NCBI GenBank assembly: GCA_039881145.1
Contig: JAYKKI010000004.1
Span: 50,949,001-51,013,000 of the forward strand
DNA from: Druceiella hillmani
Lineage: Eukaryota > Arthropoda > Insecta > Lepidoptera > Hepialidae
DNA: 64,000 nucleotides
Reading direction: 5' to 3'
In this document: one piece after another, positions 9,834 to 21,599 of the stretch
Layout: each line of letters opens with the position of its first letter
How positions within the stretch are numbered: position 1 is the first letter of the stretch
Notes under the pieces: model-generated
Told to the model about the DNA's origin: nothing
What the model saw: only the letters and a program-made list of their open reading frames with translations
Database searches by the model: none
Made by a program: the position numbers and the translations under genes

Positions 9834-10318
9834 AGAAACGAGCTACTTGAATCTGGAGGATAGAGAATACGAGATGGGTAAGGGGCGGGGGTTATTTTAC
9901 CAACACAACGGTAGCACTTTCCACTACGAAGATGTATAAGTCTTTGACAAAATTAATTTTGAAAATTCTAATACTATAAGGGCTGAAACACTTTGGGAAC
10001 CCAAAGCGTTTTGTTGCTACTTTTTAAAACTTTAATTTATTCTTTATTTTCTTTTTAAATTATAAATTGGTGTAAAAATAAGAAAATCATTGTGGATACA
10101 AATATCCACAATGATTTTCTTATTTCAACTTTTAAGTCATTTGGGTTTTATATTTTATTTAATTAGAAATTCGTGTTTGATTTACAGTTATTTTTACTAA
10201 TTTCAGCTTATTTATTTGTTTATTTATTTACACGCAAACATTTATTTTTATATTACAGGTGACCTATTCGTAACGATAAAAAATTAATGGTTTAACAAAA
10301 ATACAAAGTACATGAGAA
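9834..10318. other. Unannotated stretch containing a perfect hairpin
   Basis: No coding homology is recognised. The only structure seen is the 23-bp inverted repeat listed separately at 10076-10125. Confidence 0.4.
10076..10125. repeat. Perfect 23-bp hairpin with 4-base loop
   Basis: 10076-10098 is the exact reverse complement of 10103-10125, separated by caaa. The core reads gaaaatcattgtggata / tatccacaatgattttc. It could be the remnant of a small foldback element or a structured transcript; nothing nearby decides this. Confidence 0.9.
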
Positions 10319-11591
10319 CTACAAAAGATAATGACGAAACAATTCGATAAATTTACTTTCACTCATCAGAAATAAATCACACTGTGGTTCGACCGCGATC
10401 AGGTGGCTGAGCAGTTGAACACCGCGGGGAACTGGAGAGTTCCGATATAATTTGGTTCTAGAAGGTGGTATAAGAAACAAGGGATGACTGCATGAACGCA
10501 GGAAATTGTCAGGTACGAAGAATGAAAGGTTACTCAATAATACAGAGCATGGAATTGTTCATTTTAAAAGCTGGAAGATAAATTGCATTAGTGCAACATC
10601 TCTTACGAGTTGCAAGGTATGGAAACTTAGCATACCCAAAAATAAGTCGGTAGGAAATAGAAAGATGAAGTAACCATACTCTCTCATATACAGATATTAG
10701 AGGAACGTCTTTTGCACGCGTTCAATCATCAAGCTGAACTTGGCTTCGTGTGGGCTCCAAATAATGGAGCCGAATTCTAATCGGCTCTGCACCAATGAAG
10801 TGTACAGCAGACGAATTGATGATATAGATTTAACATCTTTTGAATTATTTAACACGATAAGACACGGACTTGGATAAGTTTCCGAAATGATTTTTTGCTA
10901 CATCCACCATGTACCCACGAAACGTCAATCGCGAATCAAATCTGACTCCCAAATCAACAATTTCATACAGACGATGTTGTAGGATTCCGCTGATAGTGTA
11001 TTCGTATTTGATAGAGCGTGTGCTCGGCTGTAACTCGCTATTGAACATTGCTTTAAGCCGCTTGCTACGCTCCTCTCAACGACGGCGCTGATGTTATGCT
11101 GCAACCGTTCGCCGTCTGCTGCATCCTTGACGACAGTAAAAAGTTTCACATCGTCCTCGAATAACAAACAACGCGCAGTTTTCACCACACGACCAATACC
11201 GTTTACCAGAATCGGAAAAAGTATAGGCCCGAAATTCGACCCTGGCCACTCCTGACCATGTAAACGGAACGGAGATTCCTGGCTCGCCAAGGCTACTTAA
11301 TAAGATTTCGTTATCTACCCGATCGAAAGCTTTCTGGTAGTCAAAATATGCAACATCTACTTGAAATTCGAAATCAAATTTGAAATTCGAAATCAGCGAA
11401 ATCAACATGACATAATTAAGGAAGCGTAAAAGGTTCGTGACCACCGAATGTCCGACTCGAAACCCATGCTGCTCATCATAGATTTGACCTCTGAAGCTCG
11501 AGTACCTATATGTTGCGATGTAAAACAATAGCTGGCTGTAAGAGATCGCTCTCGCAGCAATAAGTCCGCCATATGTATCAATTAGATACAT
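10319..11591 (-). pseudogene. CR1/Jockey-type LINE reverse transcriptase relic
   Basis: Minus-strand text in at least three frames gives successive parts of a non-LTR reverse transcriptase: DEQHGFRVGHSVVTNLL (about 11490-11440), YFDYQKAFDRVDNEILL (palm block, about 11350-11300), then GSNFGPILFPILVNGIG, and LLFEDDVKLF at about 11165-11145. The family has FADD there, so Ala is replaced by Glu while both Asp remain. Further on are LGVRFDSRLTF near 10940, RLLYTSLVQSRLEFGSIIW near 10790-10740 and a C-terminal piece DLFLMSESKFIELF near 10350. Frameshifts and stops show it is dead. The endonuclease domain, poly(A) and target duplication were not found, so the element is truncated and old. Confidence 0.88.
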
Positions 11592-11815
11592 TAAAGTAGA
11601 TAAATAAAATAAATAAATCTACGATTTCCTGTGAAATTTCATTACAATAGAACTAATAATATATAACATTTTAAATTATGGACGAATAGACGGACAGATA
11701 TATGTAACGTAATTAAAGAGTTCCGTTTTTCACCATGCGGATACGCAATTTCGCCTATTTTAGGCGTGCCCATGACCTAACTTCTGGATAAATGAATATA
11801 CCAGACACACGTATG
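11592..11815. other. Unannotated stretch before a microsatellite
   Basis: AT-rich sequence with no recognised feature. Confidence 0.4.
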
Positions 11816-11829
11816 AAAAAAAAAAAAAA

Positions 11830-11914
<85 letters not shown>

Positions 11915-11921
11915 ATATATA
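11816..11921. repeat. Compound A/AT/AC microsatellite
   Basis: A poly(A) run is followed by AT repeats, a short ACACAC block, and further AT repeats. The minus-strand frame through it, rich in Tyr and Ile, is a translation artefact. Confidence 0.95.
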
Positions 11922-12290
11922 TGCAAAATTAATTCCCGTACCTGAAAAATGTTCATAATTGAAAAAATCCAAAAATTCGCTTTACCTAAAAGAGAAACAT
12001 TTGTAATGTTTTATTCTATACTATTATATATTCGATAAATTGTAAAAAATTAAATAAATTTCCAAAAAAAACTCCCACGCCACTAGAACTCTGAAACTGA
12101 GTTTAAAGCGATTTAAAATATAAATTGACAGAATAAAAATGCCAGAGGAAGCAATTAATTTGAAACCGTCTCAGTAATTTAGAGAAAATGCAGGAATGTT
12201 TCATGATTTCATTTTCTGACCGATTAATCGGCGCAATGTGCACAGCCATTGTATCCAATTAAGGTTTACATATTAGCATCGATTGACTAG

Positions 12291-12665
12291 TTACTATTGG
12301 GTATTTGACTAATTTTTTTTTATTTCATTAATCAAAATTTCAAGGTACAAGCTGATGAAAAGCGAAAAAAATTTTTAATAATCTTAAAAATTGACCGAGT
12401 TACAAAAGTTTAAATTTAACTTTTAGAGAAGGACGGCAATACTGTGTTGTGAGGTCATTTTTAATATTACACATTATATTCTACGAGAGGAAAAGAGACA
12501 GGGATATACCCAACTCTATCCGTATATTCAAATTTACAAGCCTACAACTAGCTTATTTTTCCATCAATTTTTGAATTTTTTTCAAGACTGGTTTTTAATT
12601 AACTTATATTTCACAATATTGTACGAAAAATATCAAAAGTCAGAATGAGTCAACTACCGTATTGC
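12291..12665 (+). repeat. Dispersed repeat family A, copy 1
   Basis: Homologous in the same orientation to about 25628-26038 and in reverse to 21135-21412. Shared landmarks are gagaaggacggcaatactg, ttgtgaggtcatttttaat, acgagaggaaaagagacagg, caactctatccgtat and gagtcaactac near the end. It is non-coding and has no visible inverted ends, so the class is unknown. Confidence 0.88.
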
Positions 12666-14189
12666 CATAACTATACATATAATAAAATTGTAACATAGTA
12701 AATTCTGTACACAGAAAATATTTATATTTTAAAAATAGTGACTGATTTAGCGTATAAAATGATAGTAAAAGCCAGAAAATCTGTTTTTAGTATTTTTACC
12801 TATCTTCGTGTTAATTTGTTCTTTAATCACGTGAAATCTACTGCACGGATTTGGTGAATATGATGAACTTGGTATGGTAATAGTTTATGCCCTCGAGCAA
12901 CATATAGAATACTTTTTATTTGGATAATACAGATATAAAAAGAGACTTGGTGAATATTACAATCTTGGTACTTCCAACGCTATATATTAGCGTTTTTAGT
13001 AAATTCATGCTCATATATATATTACGATATGGTACCGCCAAAGCTGTCTATGAGCATTTTAGTAAACTTTGTGCTTATAGAGTTTCGAGGAAAATAAAAT
13101 TAAAAGAAAAAGACACGAAAAAATTCCTAACACATTTCTTATACCGAATTCCATACAAATGAAGTCACGTCGACAGTCTAAACTTTTTTAATTAATCTAA
13201 CATACTAAATTTGAATTTTTTTAAATTTATTTAAACATACTAAATTTTAACGCTATTTTGGGGGTTTGAACAACAATATTTTCAATGATTTAAAAACACC
13301 ACAACACATCCTGTGTCCATAGATCCAGCAAAGAGGAAGTCAACATCTGAAATAGCACCCAACAACGGTTTAACAGAAGCGAACGTGTCGTAGAGATGAG
13401 AAATATAGCACGCACTCACTGCACATAAAACAGAACAGGCTCACTCAAACTCGTTAACAACCGGGGACATAAAATTACAGTAAACCCGACGCCGATGCGA
13501 TCAACAAAATTATGAAGAAATTTAATAGTACAAGGCTGAAATCACTTCTGGTCTAAAGACGATCGTTTGCTATCGCGACCACGATAAAATCACTGGAGAA
13601 CTGAAAAGGACATTCCTTATAAGATGCAGAATTTTACGATCACGTCCAACATATTTCTTATTTATATACTAGTGCTGAACTATAGAAAGACTTCTCTCGG
13701 CGATTACCTTGCAATCGTCCTTATTGTTAATTCTATTTTTCGATACCTTTAATTCGAAACTAATTATTTTTATTCCTTTTATAAAACGACTATTCAAGAT
13801 GGCCAATTTTCGCCAAAATCAAGTAACGCATGAGATATGTCCCCATCAAATTTCGATTAATTCTGTTGAGTTTTAGGAAAGTTATCATATTGCAAGCACT
13901 GTGTGTATTTTTACGAGCAGAAGTTTTAAAATCTAACAGAAAGTGATGATGACTTAGTAATTTTTAGACTTGTCTTGCAACATACACTAGAATGTGAAGT
14001 GGAAAAATATAATGAAAAATCAATTTCACCTTTACAACAAATTTTATTGGAAAGCTGTAAGTCAAACAAAAATATTTCACGCACATTTTCACCTCACCTA
14101 GGACAGTGGTAATAAGTGGTGTAAAAAAAAAGTAGTGATAATGGAATGTCGCATACTTTACCAATACACATATTCCAAATTTTCACTTT
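12666..14189. other. Unannotated stretch
   Basis: No recognised gene or repeat. On the minus strand at about 13430-13280 there is a short open stretch including AVSACYISHLYDTF and GAISDVDFLFAGSMDTGCVV. It reads like protein, but I cannot assign it to a family and no start or splice context is clear. Confidence 0.35.
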
Positions 14190-14870
14190 AATGCTTGTCT
14201 CATACCAGATCTATTTATATTACATCTGCCTTAGTTTTCCGCACTTCTCATTGTGAAACAATTTCCTACGACAATTTAAAAATTCAAACATCGCGTCTGA
14301 TCATATCGTCTGAAGAATCTTTATCGAAGCTCATCATCGGGTGGACATACCGACTTATGTTTTTTATTTATTTTAATACTTATCTTTACGCTTGATCTGT
14401 TTCAATAACTTCTGCCTTAGTTTTCCGTACTTTCTTCCTCACTATGAAATAATTTCCCTCATTTTTTTATTATTCACTTCAATACTTGCCTCCAAACTTG
14501 ATCTGTTTCGATTACGTCTGCCTTAGTTTTTCGTACTTGCTTCCTAACAATTTACGCATATGACGACTAAAAATCCAAATTTTACGTCTGATTATATTAT
14601 CCCATGCGGCTTTTTCGAAATCCATCATCGGATGGACATGCCACTGTGCATTTTCTTTTTATCATTCACTTTTGGACTTGTCTTTAAAATTTATCTATTT
14701 CGATGACATCTCCCTTAGTTTTCCATACTTTCTTCATCACTATGAAATAATTTCCTGTGACGATGTAAAATTTCAAACTTTGCGTCTGATTATATCGTAT
14801 CATGTATATTTTTCGAAAGTTACCGTCGGGAGGACATGTCCCTTTGCATTTTTTTTTCACACGCCTATTA
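14190..14870. repeat. Degenerate tandem repeat, about 180-bp unit
   Basis: Four diverged units can be aligned, the second internally deleted. Each has acttgtct..aa.ttgatctgtttc, ctgccttagttttc.gtactt, tatgaaataatttcc, gcgtctgattatat and catcatcgg.tggacatgcc. Divergence is high, so the duplication is old. Confidence 0.8.
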
Positions 14871-14894
14871 ATTTCATCACTTTTTTTAAGCTCT

Positions 14895-15245
14895 AGGCTG
14901 TCAAAGGAGAGCATAATCCGTACAATTTTATAAAGATCCGACAAAAATCCTATTGTTGTGACAATATAGTATCCGTCTCTCTCTCTGTCCGTCAAAAGCT
15001 TCTAACTTCGAAACGAAATAAGAAAGGAACTTGAAATTCACATATAATAAGTAGTTCTTTGACCCAAAACTAAAATTAGTATTTAAAATGTCTTGAAATC
15101 ATGTTTCAAATGGATCCCAAATATGTAACGTAGGGATAAAAAATATTTTTTCTGCATAGGTATGTGAGGTGTCGTTTATACACAGCCAATCAGCAATACA
15201 CTTCTCCAATGTAAGACATCCCTTTGCTCGGTCTAGTTATTTTTT
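14895..15245. repeat. Probable degenerate interspersed repeat
   Basis: The stretch 'atccgtctctctctctgtccgtcaaaagcttctaac', in part, and 'gaacttgaaattcacatataat' follow the order of text in the insect 'cgtccgtccgtc' repeat family, of which 8270-8640 and 33165-33545 are other pieces. Borders are approximate. Confidence 0.4.
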
Positions 15246-16130
15246 TGGAATTAACGAAGAATCTAAGAAAATAATAATTTTAGTAATAATAAATAGCTAG
15301 CACCATTCCATTTGTATAAAGGGAACTTTAAAATTTAGTACCTTTGTGTGTAATGGAACAGTTTACCACAAAATTAAATGGATTGGTAGAATACACTATC
15401 ACAAAACGTAATGCACTTTTAGGACCTGTATGTCTGTCCATTAATCTATCTGTTTGTGATCGAACGACTAAAGTCGACAATTTTGAAGTACAGATATCGG
15501 AAAGTAATCTACACTTTATTTTATTTGAAAGAGTTTAATAAAAGCGGACGTATAATTGGACCTTTTATTTTTTTATTTCTTTTCCACTTTTACATTATTT
15601 AAAATAACAATTAAATAGAGATAAAGGAAAATTTAAAAGAAAAATCACCATCGTTTCATTGATGAAAAGTTCTTATTTCCATGATGATTATTACATTTTC
15701 ACGTTATTTACCTGTCAATGTTTCGTTATTTACATTACGGTTTTGGTATGTATTTAAATTGCTACAGTTGTTTGTCTTTCTTTTGTTCACTGTTTTATTT
15801 TTAGTTTTTTTGACATCGAAATGGGCATTTTTAATTAGTTTAGTATCTCTATATTAAAAAAACACTAAAATTAAAAAAGTTCGCTCATAAAAATACAAAA
15901 AAGCAGCTTATTCTGGAAAAAAAACTTCATAAAAAATTAAAGAAACGTAATCTACGTTTCTTAACGAATAACGTAGAAAAATGTTGAACAACTTAAACTC
16001 ACAAAACACTAAATAATGATGTACCATGTACAAGCAAGCAATTCCATAATAGTATTCCTGAAGCAGAGAAATAGAAAAAATGTCAACACTAGGCCGTCAC
16101 GCACAATATTTTAAATATACATTCAATACG
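15246..16130. other. Unannotated AT-rich stretch
   Basis: No recognised gene. The segment at about 15340-15540 again contains a 'ctgtatgtctgtccattaat' patch that may be a fragment of the same interspersed repeat class. A short hairpin, aagaaacgta/tacgtttctt, occurs near 15940-15963. Confidence 0.35.
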
Positions 16131-16205
16131 ACATCTTCACCTGTATGATCATACTACATCTTCACCTATATGATCATATGACATCTTCACCATGTGATCA
16201 CATAT
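16131..16205. repeat. Short tandem repeat, 25-bp unit, three copies
   Basis: Three adjacent variants of catcttcacctatatgatca, the last partly diverged. Confidence 0.8.
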
Positions 16206-16379
16206 TTCCTTATTTCCCACTTCTACGGTCCGATACCCTAAAACTTCCTTCTCGACCCGGAAAATCGTCTCAAATGATCAACGTGTCATTGACACAGTAG
16301 TTGCCAGAACACGTGCCATTAAAAAAGACGATGTTGTGGCTGCGCACGCGCATGTTTACAAACAAATAAATTAACAAAC

Positions 16380-16710
16380 ATGCAGCCGGAGCTCTATCCG
16401 GAGATGCGAGAGGCATGTGGTTCTACCAGTTTTTAGCCTCGTAGAATCGCCACCAGGATTCAAAACGTTCATTTGCATGAATAATGTAGAGGAAGAAGAC
16501 CGGGCCATAAACGTGAAATGCACACAAATTTCACATTCGACATATGCACGTAGACTAGTCACTGTGGCTTAGCGGTACAGGTGCTTGAACCGTTAATTAA
16601 GATTTAAAAACCTCAGCTAGCTCTACCAGTTTTTAGACCCGTGGAGCCAACAGGTGTTTACTACCTGTATAAAAACTCGTTAAGGTAGAAGTGTACTCAA
16701 TAAATAAAAA
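16380..16710 (+). repeat. Possible SINE fragment
   Basis: At 16560 'cactgtggcttagcggtacagg' resembles a tRNA-type A box (TGGCTTAGCGG). The segment ends in aataaataaaaaaaa. Two internal pieces share ctaccagtttttag followed by a cgt.ga motif (about 16418 and 16622). No clear B box was found, so this is tentative. Confidence 0.4.
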
Positions 16711-17186
16711 AAAAGTAAACAAGACCATAAATTTCAAACAACATTTTCTAATGTTTCTTTATATGTATCTAAGCTCTATGTCATCACCCACACAGTGAAG
16801 CTTTTAGACAATGACACAGAGTTAATTAATGCTCTTGTGACCAAACCCCAACCTACAAACTTGGGAAAAGCCCTTTTCCGTTGAGAACGCCCTAAAAAAG
16901 AGCAACTTCTCTGCTTCGTAACGATACACATAATTCACCTCAAATATATACCACGCTCCACTGTAATTGCGACTGTTTTCTTCTAGCAAGTATGCTTGTA
17001 ACTTTAATATTGTTTTTAACGATACTACACTTGCTAAAAATATACATAAATAAAAAAAATATTTTTAGGAGATAATGAAATAAATTATTTTAAATCGTCT
17101 ATATTTTGCTCTAATTATACCAATAAATCGAAACGAGGCTGCGACTACTGAATTATCAAATGTCACTTACGTGTCAATATGACACT
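16711..17186. other. Unannotated stretch
   Basis: No recognised feature. Confidence 0.4.
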
Positions 17187-17308
17187 TTGTCAACTCGTGA
17201 AAACCTACTTAGTTTCAGTCGGACATAGTAAAGTAGTGGCCACTTTACTACTACCACTACTTTACCACTAATGCGACTGACACTAAGTAGGGTTTCACGA
17301 GATGTCAA
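17187..17308. repeat. Small foldback repeat, arms about 54 bp
   Basis: The left arm 17187-17239 pairs imperfectly with 17254-17308. Shared text is ctcgtgaaa.cctacttagt, cagtcg and agtaaagtagtgg. The core tactttactacta sequence gives a long imperfect hairpin of about 120 bases. Confidence 0.8.
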
Positions 17309-18419
17309 AAACCAACTACAATATAAATACTCATAACTTGTATCAAATATATCCTATTTCACAAATCGTCGCCATTTCAAACATAAAATTTATGTAAATT
17401 TTAAAAAAATTCTTATAACTTATACACATATTAATACGCTGCACCGTCGCATGTCGTTACACAAGCTTCAATTACATTACTACTAAAAGGAATCTAATAA
17501 CAAATAAACGGATATCGAAACGGGGTTATGAGCATTTAATGAGCTACTGGTTTAAGGCAAATTAGAAGCAGAAACTCTTAGTTTGTGCACCTATTAATAA
17601 TCCGACTCGCATTTCAATATATCCGCAAGACTTAATACATAATTCGTAACTTATTTATGGGATACAGAAAGGCAGAAAATATAATAAACGCATTCGAAAT
17701 AAGATTGTTTTAGCAAATTTATGGACAAGTTTGATGAGATTAACATATTTGCGGGGATTTAAAAAAGCGCAAAGAATAAAAAAAAGATTGTACTCGCCAG
17801 ATTAGTAACGTATCAATGTATTTAACCAGCAATAATCAATGTATTTAACCAGTAATAAAAGAAGAAAGTATAGTAATAAAAATTGGCGAGCATCATCTCT
17901 TGACAGATTTTATAACCAACATTTCCTTTTGTAAGAACTTAATGTACATTTCTTTTATGAATGACCTTCATTTTCAAAGAAAAATTATATAAAAAACAGT
18001 TTATTCAATTTCTTTCCGATAATCCTATCACATTTATTTATTGAAAACCTCATGCCCAACTTGTCGAAGAGCATAAGAAAGAACAAATAATTATAAAATG
18101 TGAAAACAATAACGAAAAGACATAAGAGTATCAAACAGCAATTCAAATCGACGTCATTCTAACAAATTATCAGTCATGAACCGTCAAGCAACTCCATAAA
18201 CCCATTAATGAAGCGGTCAATTGAGCAGATATTATACTCCAAAAAAATGTTTTAACTCATTTATCAGGTTCCTCAATTAATGGAATTATATATTAATTAT
18301 TAGCCTGAAAAAAACATCTACTCAAGCAGCCTAGCCATACAGTTACAGGTAATTTTTTTTTAAATTTTAGGTAATAATCGTTATTACTTGTAATACGCAT
18401 AGAAAACCCTCACTTTTAC
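17309..18419. other. Unannotated AT-rich stretch
   Basis: No coding homology or strong repeat structure is recognised. A short direct repeat, caatgtatttaaccag.aata, occurs near 17814-17856. Confidence 0.4.
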
Positions 18420-18825
18420 AAGATTGTATCGATATTTATGGCAGTTTTTTAGCTTCTCAAATCTCTTCAACATCGTTAACCAATGACAGTAGCCTTATAG
18501 TGACGTTATTAATATATTTGAAGATTTTTTCTTATTATTTTAAGATACTGCATCAGCAACAAAGTCTGTACTTCTGCCAAATTGCATATTTTAACATAGG
18601 TCAGGGTCAGGTTAGGTTAGGTTAGGTTGTAACGGTATTTATGGAATTTTTTTGCTTCTCAAATCTCTTCGATATCGTTAACCAAAAAGAGTGGCCTTAA
18701 CCAATAAGAGTGAGATTATAAAATATTTGAAGATTTTTCTTCTTATTATTTTAAGATACTGCATTAGCAACAAAATCTGTACTTCTGCCAAATTGAATAT
18801 TTTAACGTAACTCAGGGTTAAAGAA
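18420..18825. repeat. Tandem duplication (211-bp period) with TTAGG run at the junction
   Basis: Copy 1 (about 18420-18610) and copy 2 (about 18634-18822) share gcttctcaaatctcttc, atcgttaacca, ttattattttaagatactgc and ctgtacttctgccaaattg. Between them, 18611-18629 reads gttaggttaggttaggttg, that is three units of the common insect telomeric repeat TTAGG. Confidence 0.85.
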
Positions 18826-19568
18826 CTGTTGCGACAGATAAATAGATATCGTGTTTATTCCCCAAGTTTTACCTATTCCTTTTTCCTTATTAATTAAATG
18901 TTAAAAGAAAACTTTACCGAGATAATATCAACAGAGAGAACAAACGAACACCGTATACGATAGGCAGATGAGAATACGCGGAAACAGTAGACAGACGTAA
19001 TTTTGTCATTTGCTAATATTATATTAAATTCAATTAGCCCTGATAATAATCTACCATGTAAGCAGCAGGCCATGACACCTTAAAACCACAATTTCAAGTT
19101 CGCCAGCGAAAAACAACTGGACAGCAATGGACGTGCCCTTGCTACATCGTGTTCTTAAATAGAAAACGTCGTCTATGGTATTAACATAGACGACCAATTT
19201 CTAACCACTCCAAACGGCACCAATATTATAAATTATAAGTATATAACATTCTGCTCGTTTATTTGAATTACTTATTATGCATATTAATATTTGAAATTAT
19301 TCAGGATTGTCGAAATAAACTGATCCGGCGAACTTCGTACCGCCTCATAATCAATAAATGTTACTTATTAGCTAAATTAAATTCAGTTTTTTTATTAAAA
19401 TAAAATGCATACTCCAAACGAATTAAGTTCAATAAATGTACAAAAATTAAAATGAAAAGTGTTTTAATTACATTGAAATAAATGTAATTCACGTGGCAGC
19501 AAGGCTTTTGCTGTATTGAAGCTAATCGAAATGATTCGCTCAGTATTGATGCACTACTCTCTGTTAAA
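18826..19568. other. Unannotated stretch
   Basis: No gene recognised. A 10-bp perfect hairpin, gtcgtctatg/catagacgac, lies at 19168-19194. Confidence 0.4.
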
Positions 19569-19814
19569 CTATTTTCTGGATGGATGGCACTCGGAATTCC
19601 CTTCGTTAAAGCACCTGGTGATATACGATATTTTTCGTTTTGTTGTCAGGTGTAAGAACGGACAAAGCGGATGGTTTGCCGACACGTGAACATACAATTG
19701 ACCATGAAAGAAACATTCATTTTCTAGATTCAGGCCACTAACACTGAATGATTGGCCTAGTGATTTGTTATATAATGAAGCAATTATCGATGCGCATACA
19801 ATCACAAATGTCAT
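19569..19814 (-). pseudogene. Helitron helicase (Pif1-like) C-terminal relic
   Basis: The 81-codon minus-strand frame contains NKSLGQSFSVSGLNLENECF directly followed by FHGQLYVHVSANHP and then KRKISYITRCFNEG. This matches the final helicase motifs of Helitron RepHel proteins, usually NKSQGQTxxxxGxxL...CFSHGQLYVALSRV...NIVYxEVL (family knowledge). The Arg of the ALSR motif is missing and the expected SQGQ reads SLGQ, so it is inactive. The Rep nuclease domain and Helitron ends (5' TC, 3' CTRR hairpin) are not seen nearby. The remainder of the element has been lost or diverged beyond recognition. Confidence 0.75.
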
Positions 19815-20084
19815 AACCTTACAAAGTGAACATCTCAGAAGTTATAAACTTTCACAATTGCATTTCATCAAACTTAACTCAACTATTTGAAATCACTTTC
19901 CGCTGATGAATATCAGAAAAAATCGTTTAAACAGAATTAATTTAATCGAATTCAAATGCAATAATAGTGAATAAAAATTATTGAAAACCAATTATAAAAA
20001 CATATTACGTTTTATACTCAATTCAATTATTTTCGATTTTCTTACTTTTACAGTCAATCCGTTCTCGATATATCATAAAAAAGC

Positions 20085-20262
20085 CGTTCCATACTAAATG
20101 CACGGGTGAAGGAATTTTCTTCATAATTTATTTTCATGAATTTTTGCAATGTTTTAATAGTTATTCTACTATTCGGGGCGGAGAAAAATCCAAACAAATC
20201 AAAGATCATGAAAAATCGGTCCAGCCGTTCTGTAGTTATAAATGGTGTAACTAACCCGACTT
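20085..20262 (-). repeat. Interspersed repeat module ('acggctggaccgat')
   Basis: Read on the minus strand it runs from 'actacagaacggctggaccg' to 'ttccttcacccgtgcattta'. This pairing of phrases is familiar from insect interspersed repeats found near Helitron and LINE ends, by recollection only. It lies about 270 bases from the Helitron helicase relic on the same strand. Confidence 0.5.
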
Positions 20263-20264
20263 TG

Positions 20265-20266
<2 letters not shown>

Positions 20267-20331
<65 letters not shown>
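20267..20331. repeat. (AT)n microsatellite
   Basis: Pure AT dinucleotide run. The 105-codon frame crossing it is an artefact. Confidence 0.97.
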
Positions 20332-20335
<4 letters not shown>

Positions 20336-20603
20336 CATTTTCATGCATTTATTACAAATATTAAACCTTTCGAACATTACTATTTTAATATTAAATCCAT
20401 CATCGTTAATAACTAACTTTAAAATATTAATACTTCTTATTGGTTTTTATTGAATTACGATAATAAGAAAGAGTGATATCTATCAGACAATACAAAGTAT
20501 TTAAATACAATTTGTTTTTCGTCAAATATTCATTTCTACATTGGATATAAATATATGGAAAGATGCATCGCAAATTGAATATTCGTATGAAAGCTAAAAC
20601 ATT

Positions 20604-21030
20604 AAATCAGATTTGGCTTACAAACTACGCGTTATATGTCGGTGATGATTGCATTATAAATCAGATTTTGCTTACAAACCACGCATTATATGTCGATGAT
20701 GATTGCATTATAAATCAGATTTTGCTTACAACCACGTGTTATACATCAGTGATGATTGCATTATAAATCAGATTTTGCTTACAAACCACGCGTTGTATAT
20801 CGGTGATGACTGCATTATTAATCAGATTTTGCTTAAAAACCACGCGTTATATGTCGGTGATGATTGCATTATAAATAGGATATTGCTTACAAACCACGCA
20901 TTATATATTAGTGATGATTGCATTATAAATCAGATTTTGCTTAAAAACTACACGTTATATATCGCGGATGATTGCATTATAAATCAGATTTTGCTTACAA
21001 ACCACGCGTTATATGTCAGTAATGATTGAA
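20604..21030. repeat. 54-bp tandem array, about eight copies
   Basis: The unit runs aaatcagattttgcttacaa, accacgcgttatatgtcggt, gatgattgcattat, with a few substitutions per copy. One copy lacks a base, which shifts the frame. The 54-bp period is a multiple of three, so long open frames appear, but nothing supports a protein. Confidence 0.93.
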
Positions 21031-21134
21031 TACTATATAAAATTATATCATTTGTTACTTGCTTACAACCTGTATTATGTCACATGCCACACCGCTTCGA
21101 TGGGTGGCCGGAAGTGATCGGCGTCGATATTGCC

Positions 21135-21412
21135 TGAAAATACGGTAGTTGACTCATTCTAAATTTTGATATTTTTCATACAATATGGTGGAATATAGTT
21201 AATTAAAAACCAGTCTTGAAAAAAATTCAAAAATTGATTGAAAAATAAGCCAGTTGAAGGCTTCTAAACTTGAAGATACGGATAGAGTTGGGTATATCCC
21301 TGTCTCTTTTCCTCTCGTAGATATTAAAAATGACCTCACAACACAGTATTGCCGTCCTTCTCTAAAGGTTAAATTTTAATCTTTTATAACTCAAATACCC
21401 AATTGTTACAGA
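21135..21412 (-). repeat. Dispersed repeat family A, copy 2 (inverted, internally deleted)
   Basis: The reverse complement aligns with 12291-12665 and 25628-26038. About 100 bases are missing between 'gggtatttga' and 'gttataaaag'; the joined ends share TTGA in the full-length copies. Confidence 0.88.
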
Positions 21413-21599
21413 GATTTTGTTTTATTTATTTTTTCTTTGCTTTGAATTCCTACATTATGAATTATTTATTAATCTTCTAGTAATAAATCCATCGTGTATA
21501 TTTGTGTATGGATTTGAGTGTGTGTATGATGAAATTTGTAAAAATATTTCCAAGTAAAAAGCTACAAAGAAATTGAAGTACTAAATAAAAACGTACTAC

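Noticed and set aside
11760..11972. Minus-strand Tyr/Ile-rich frame
   Set aside because: It is a translation of an AT/AC microsatellite.
12352..12370. CTGATGA then GCGAAA in family A
   Set aside because: The segment between them is too short and cannot form a stem; the second family A copy has GAGTGAAA and no conserved pairing.
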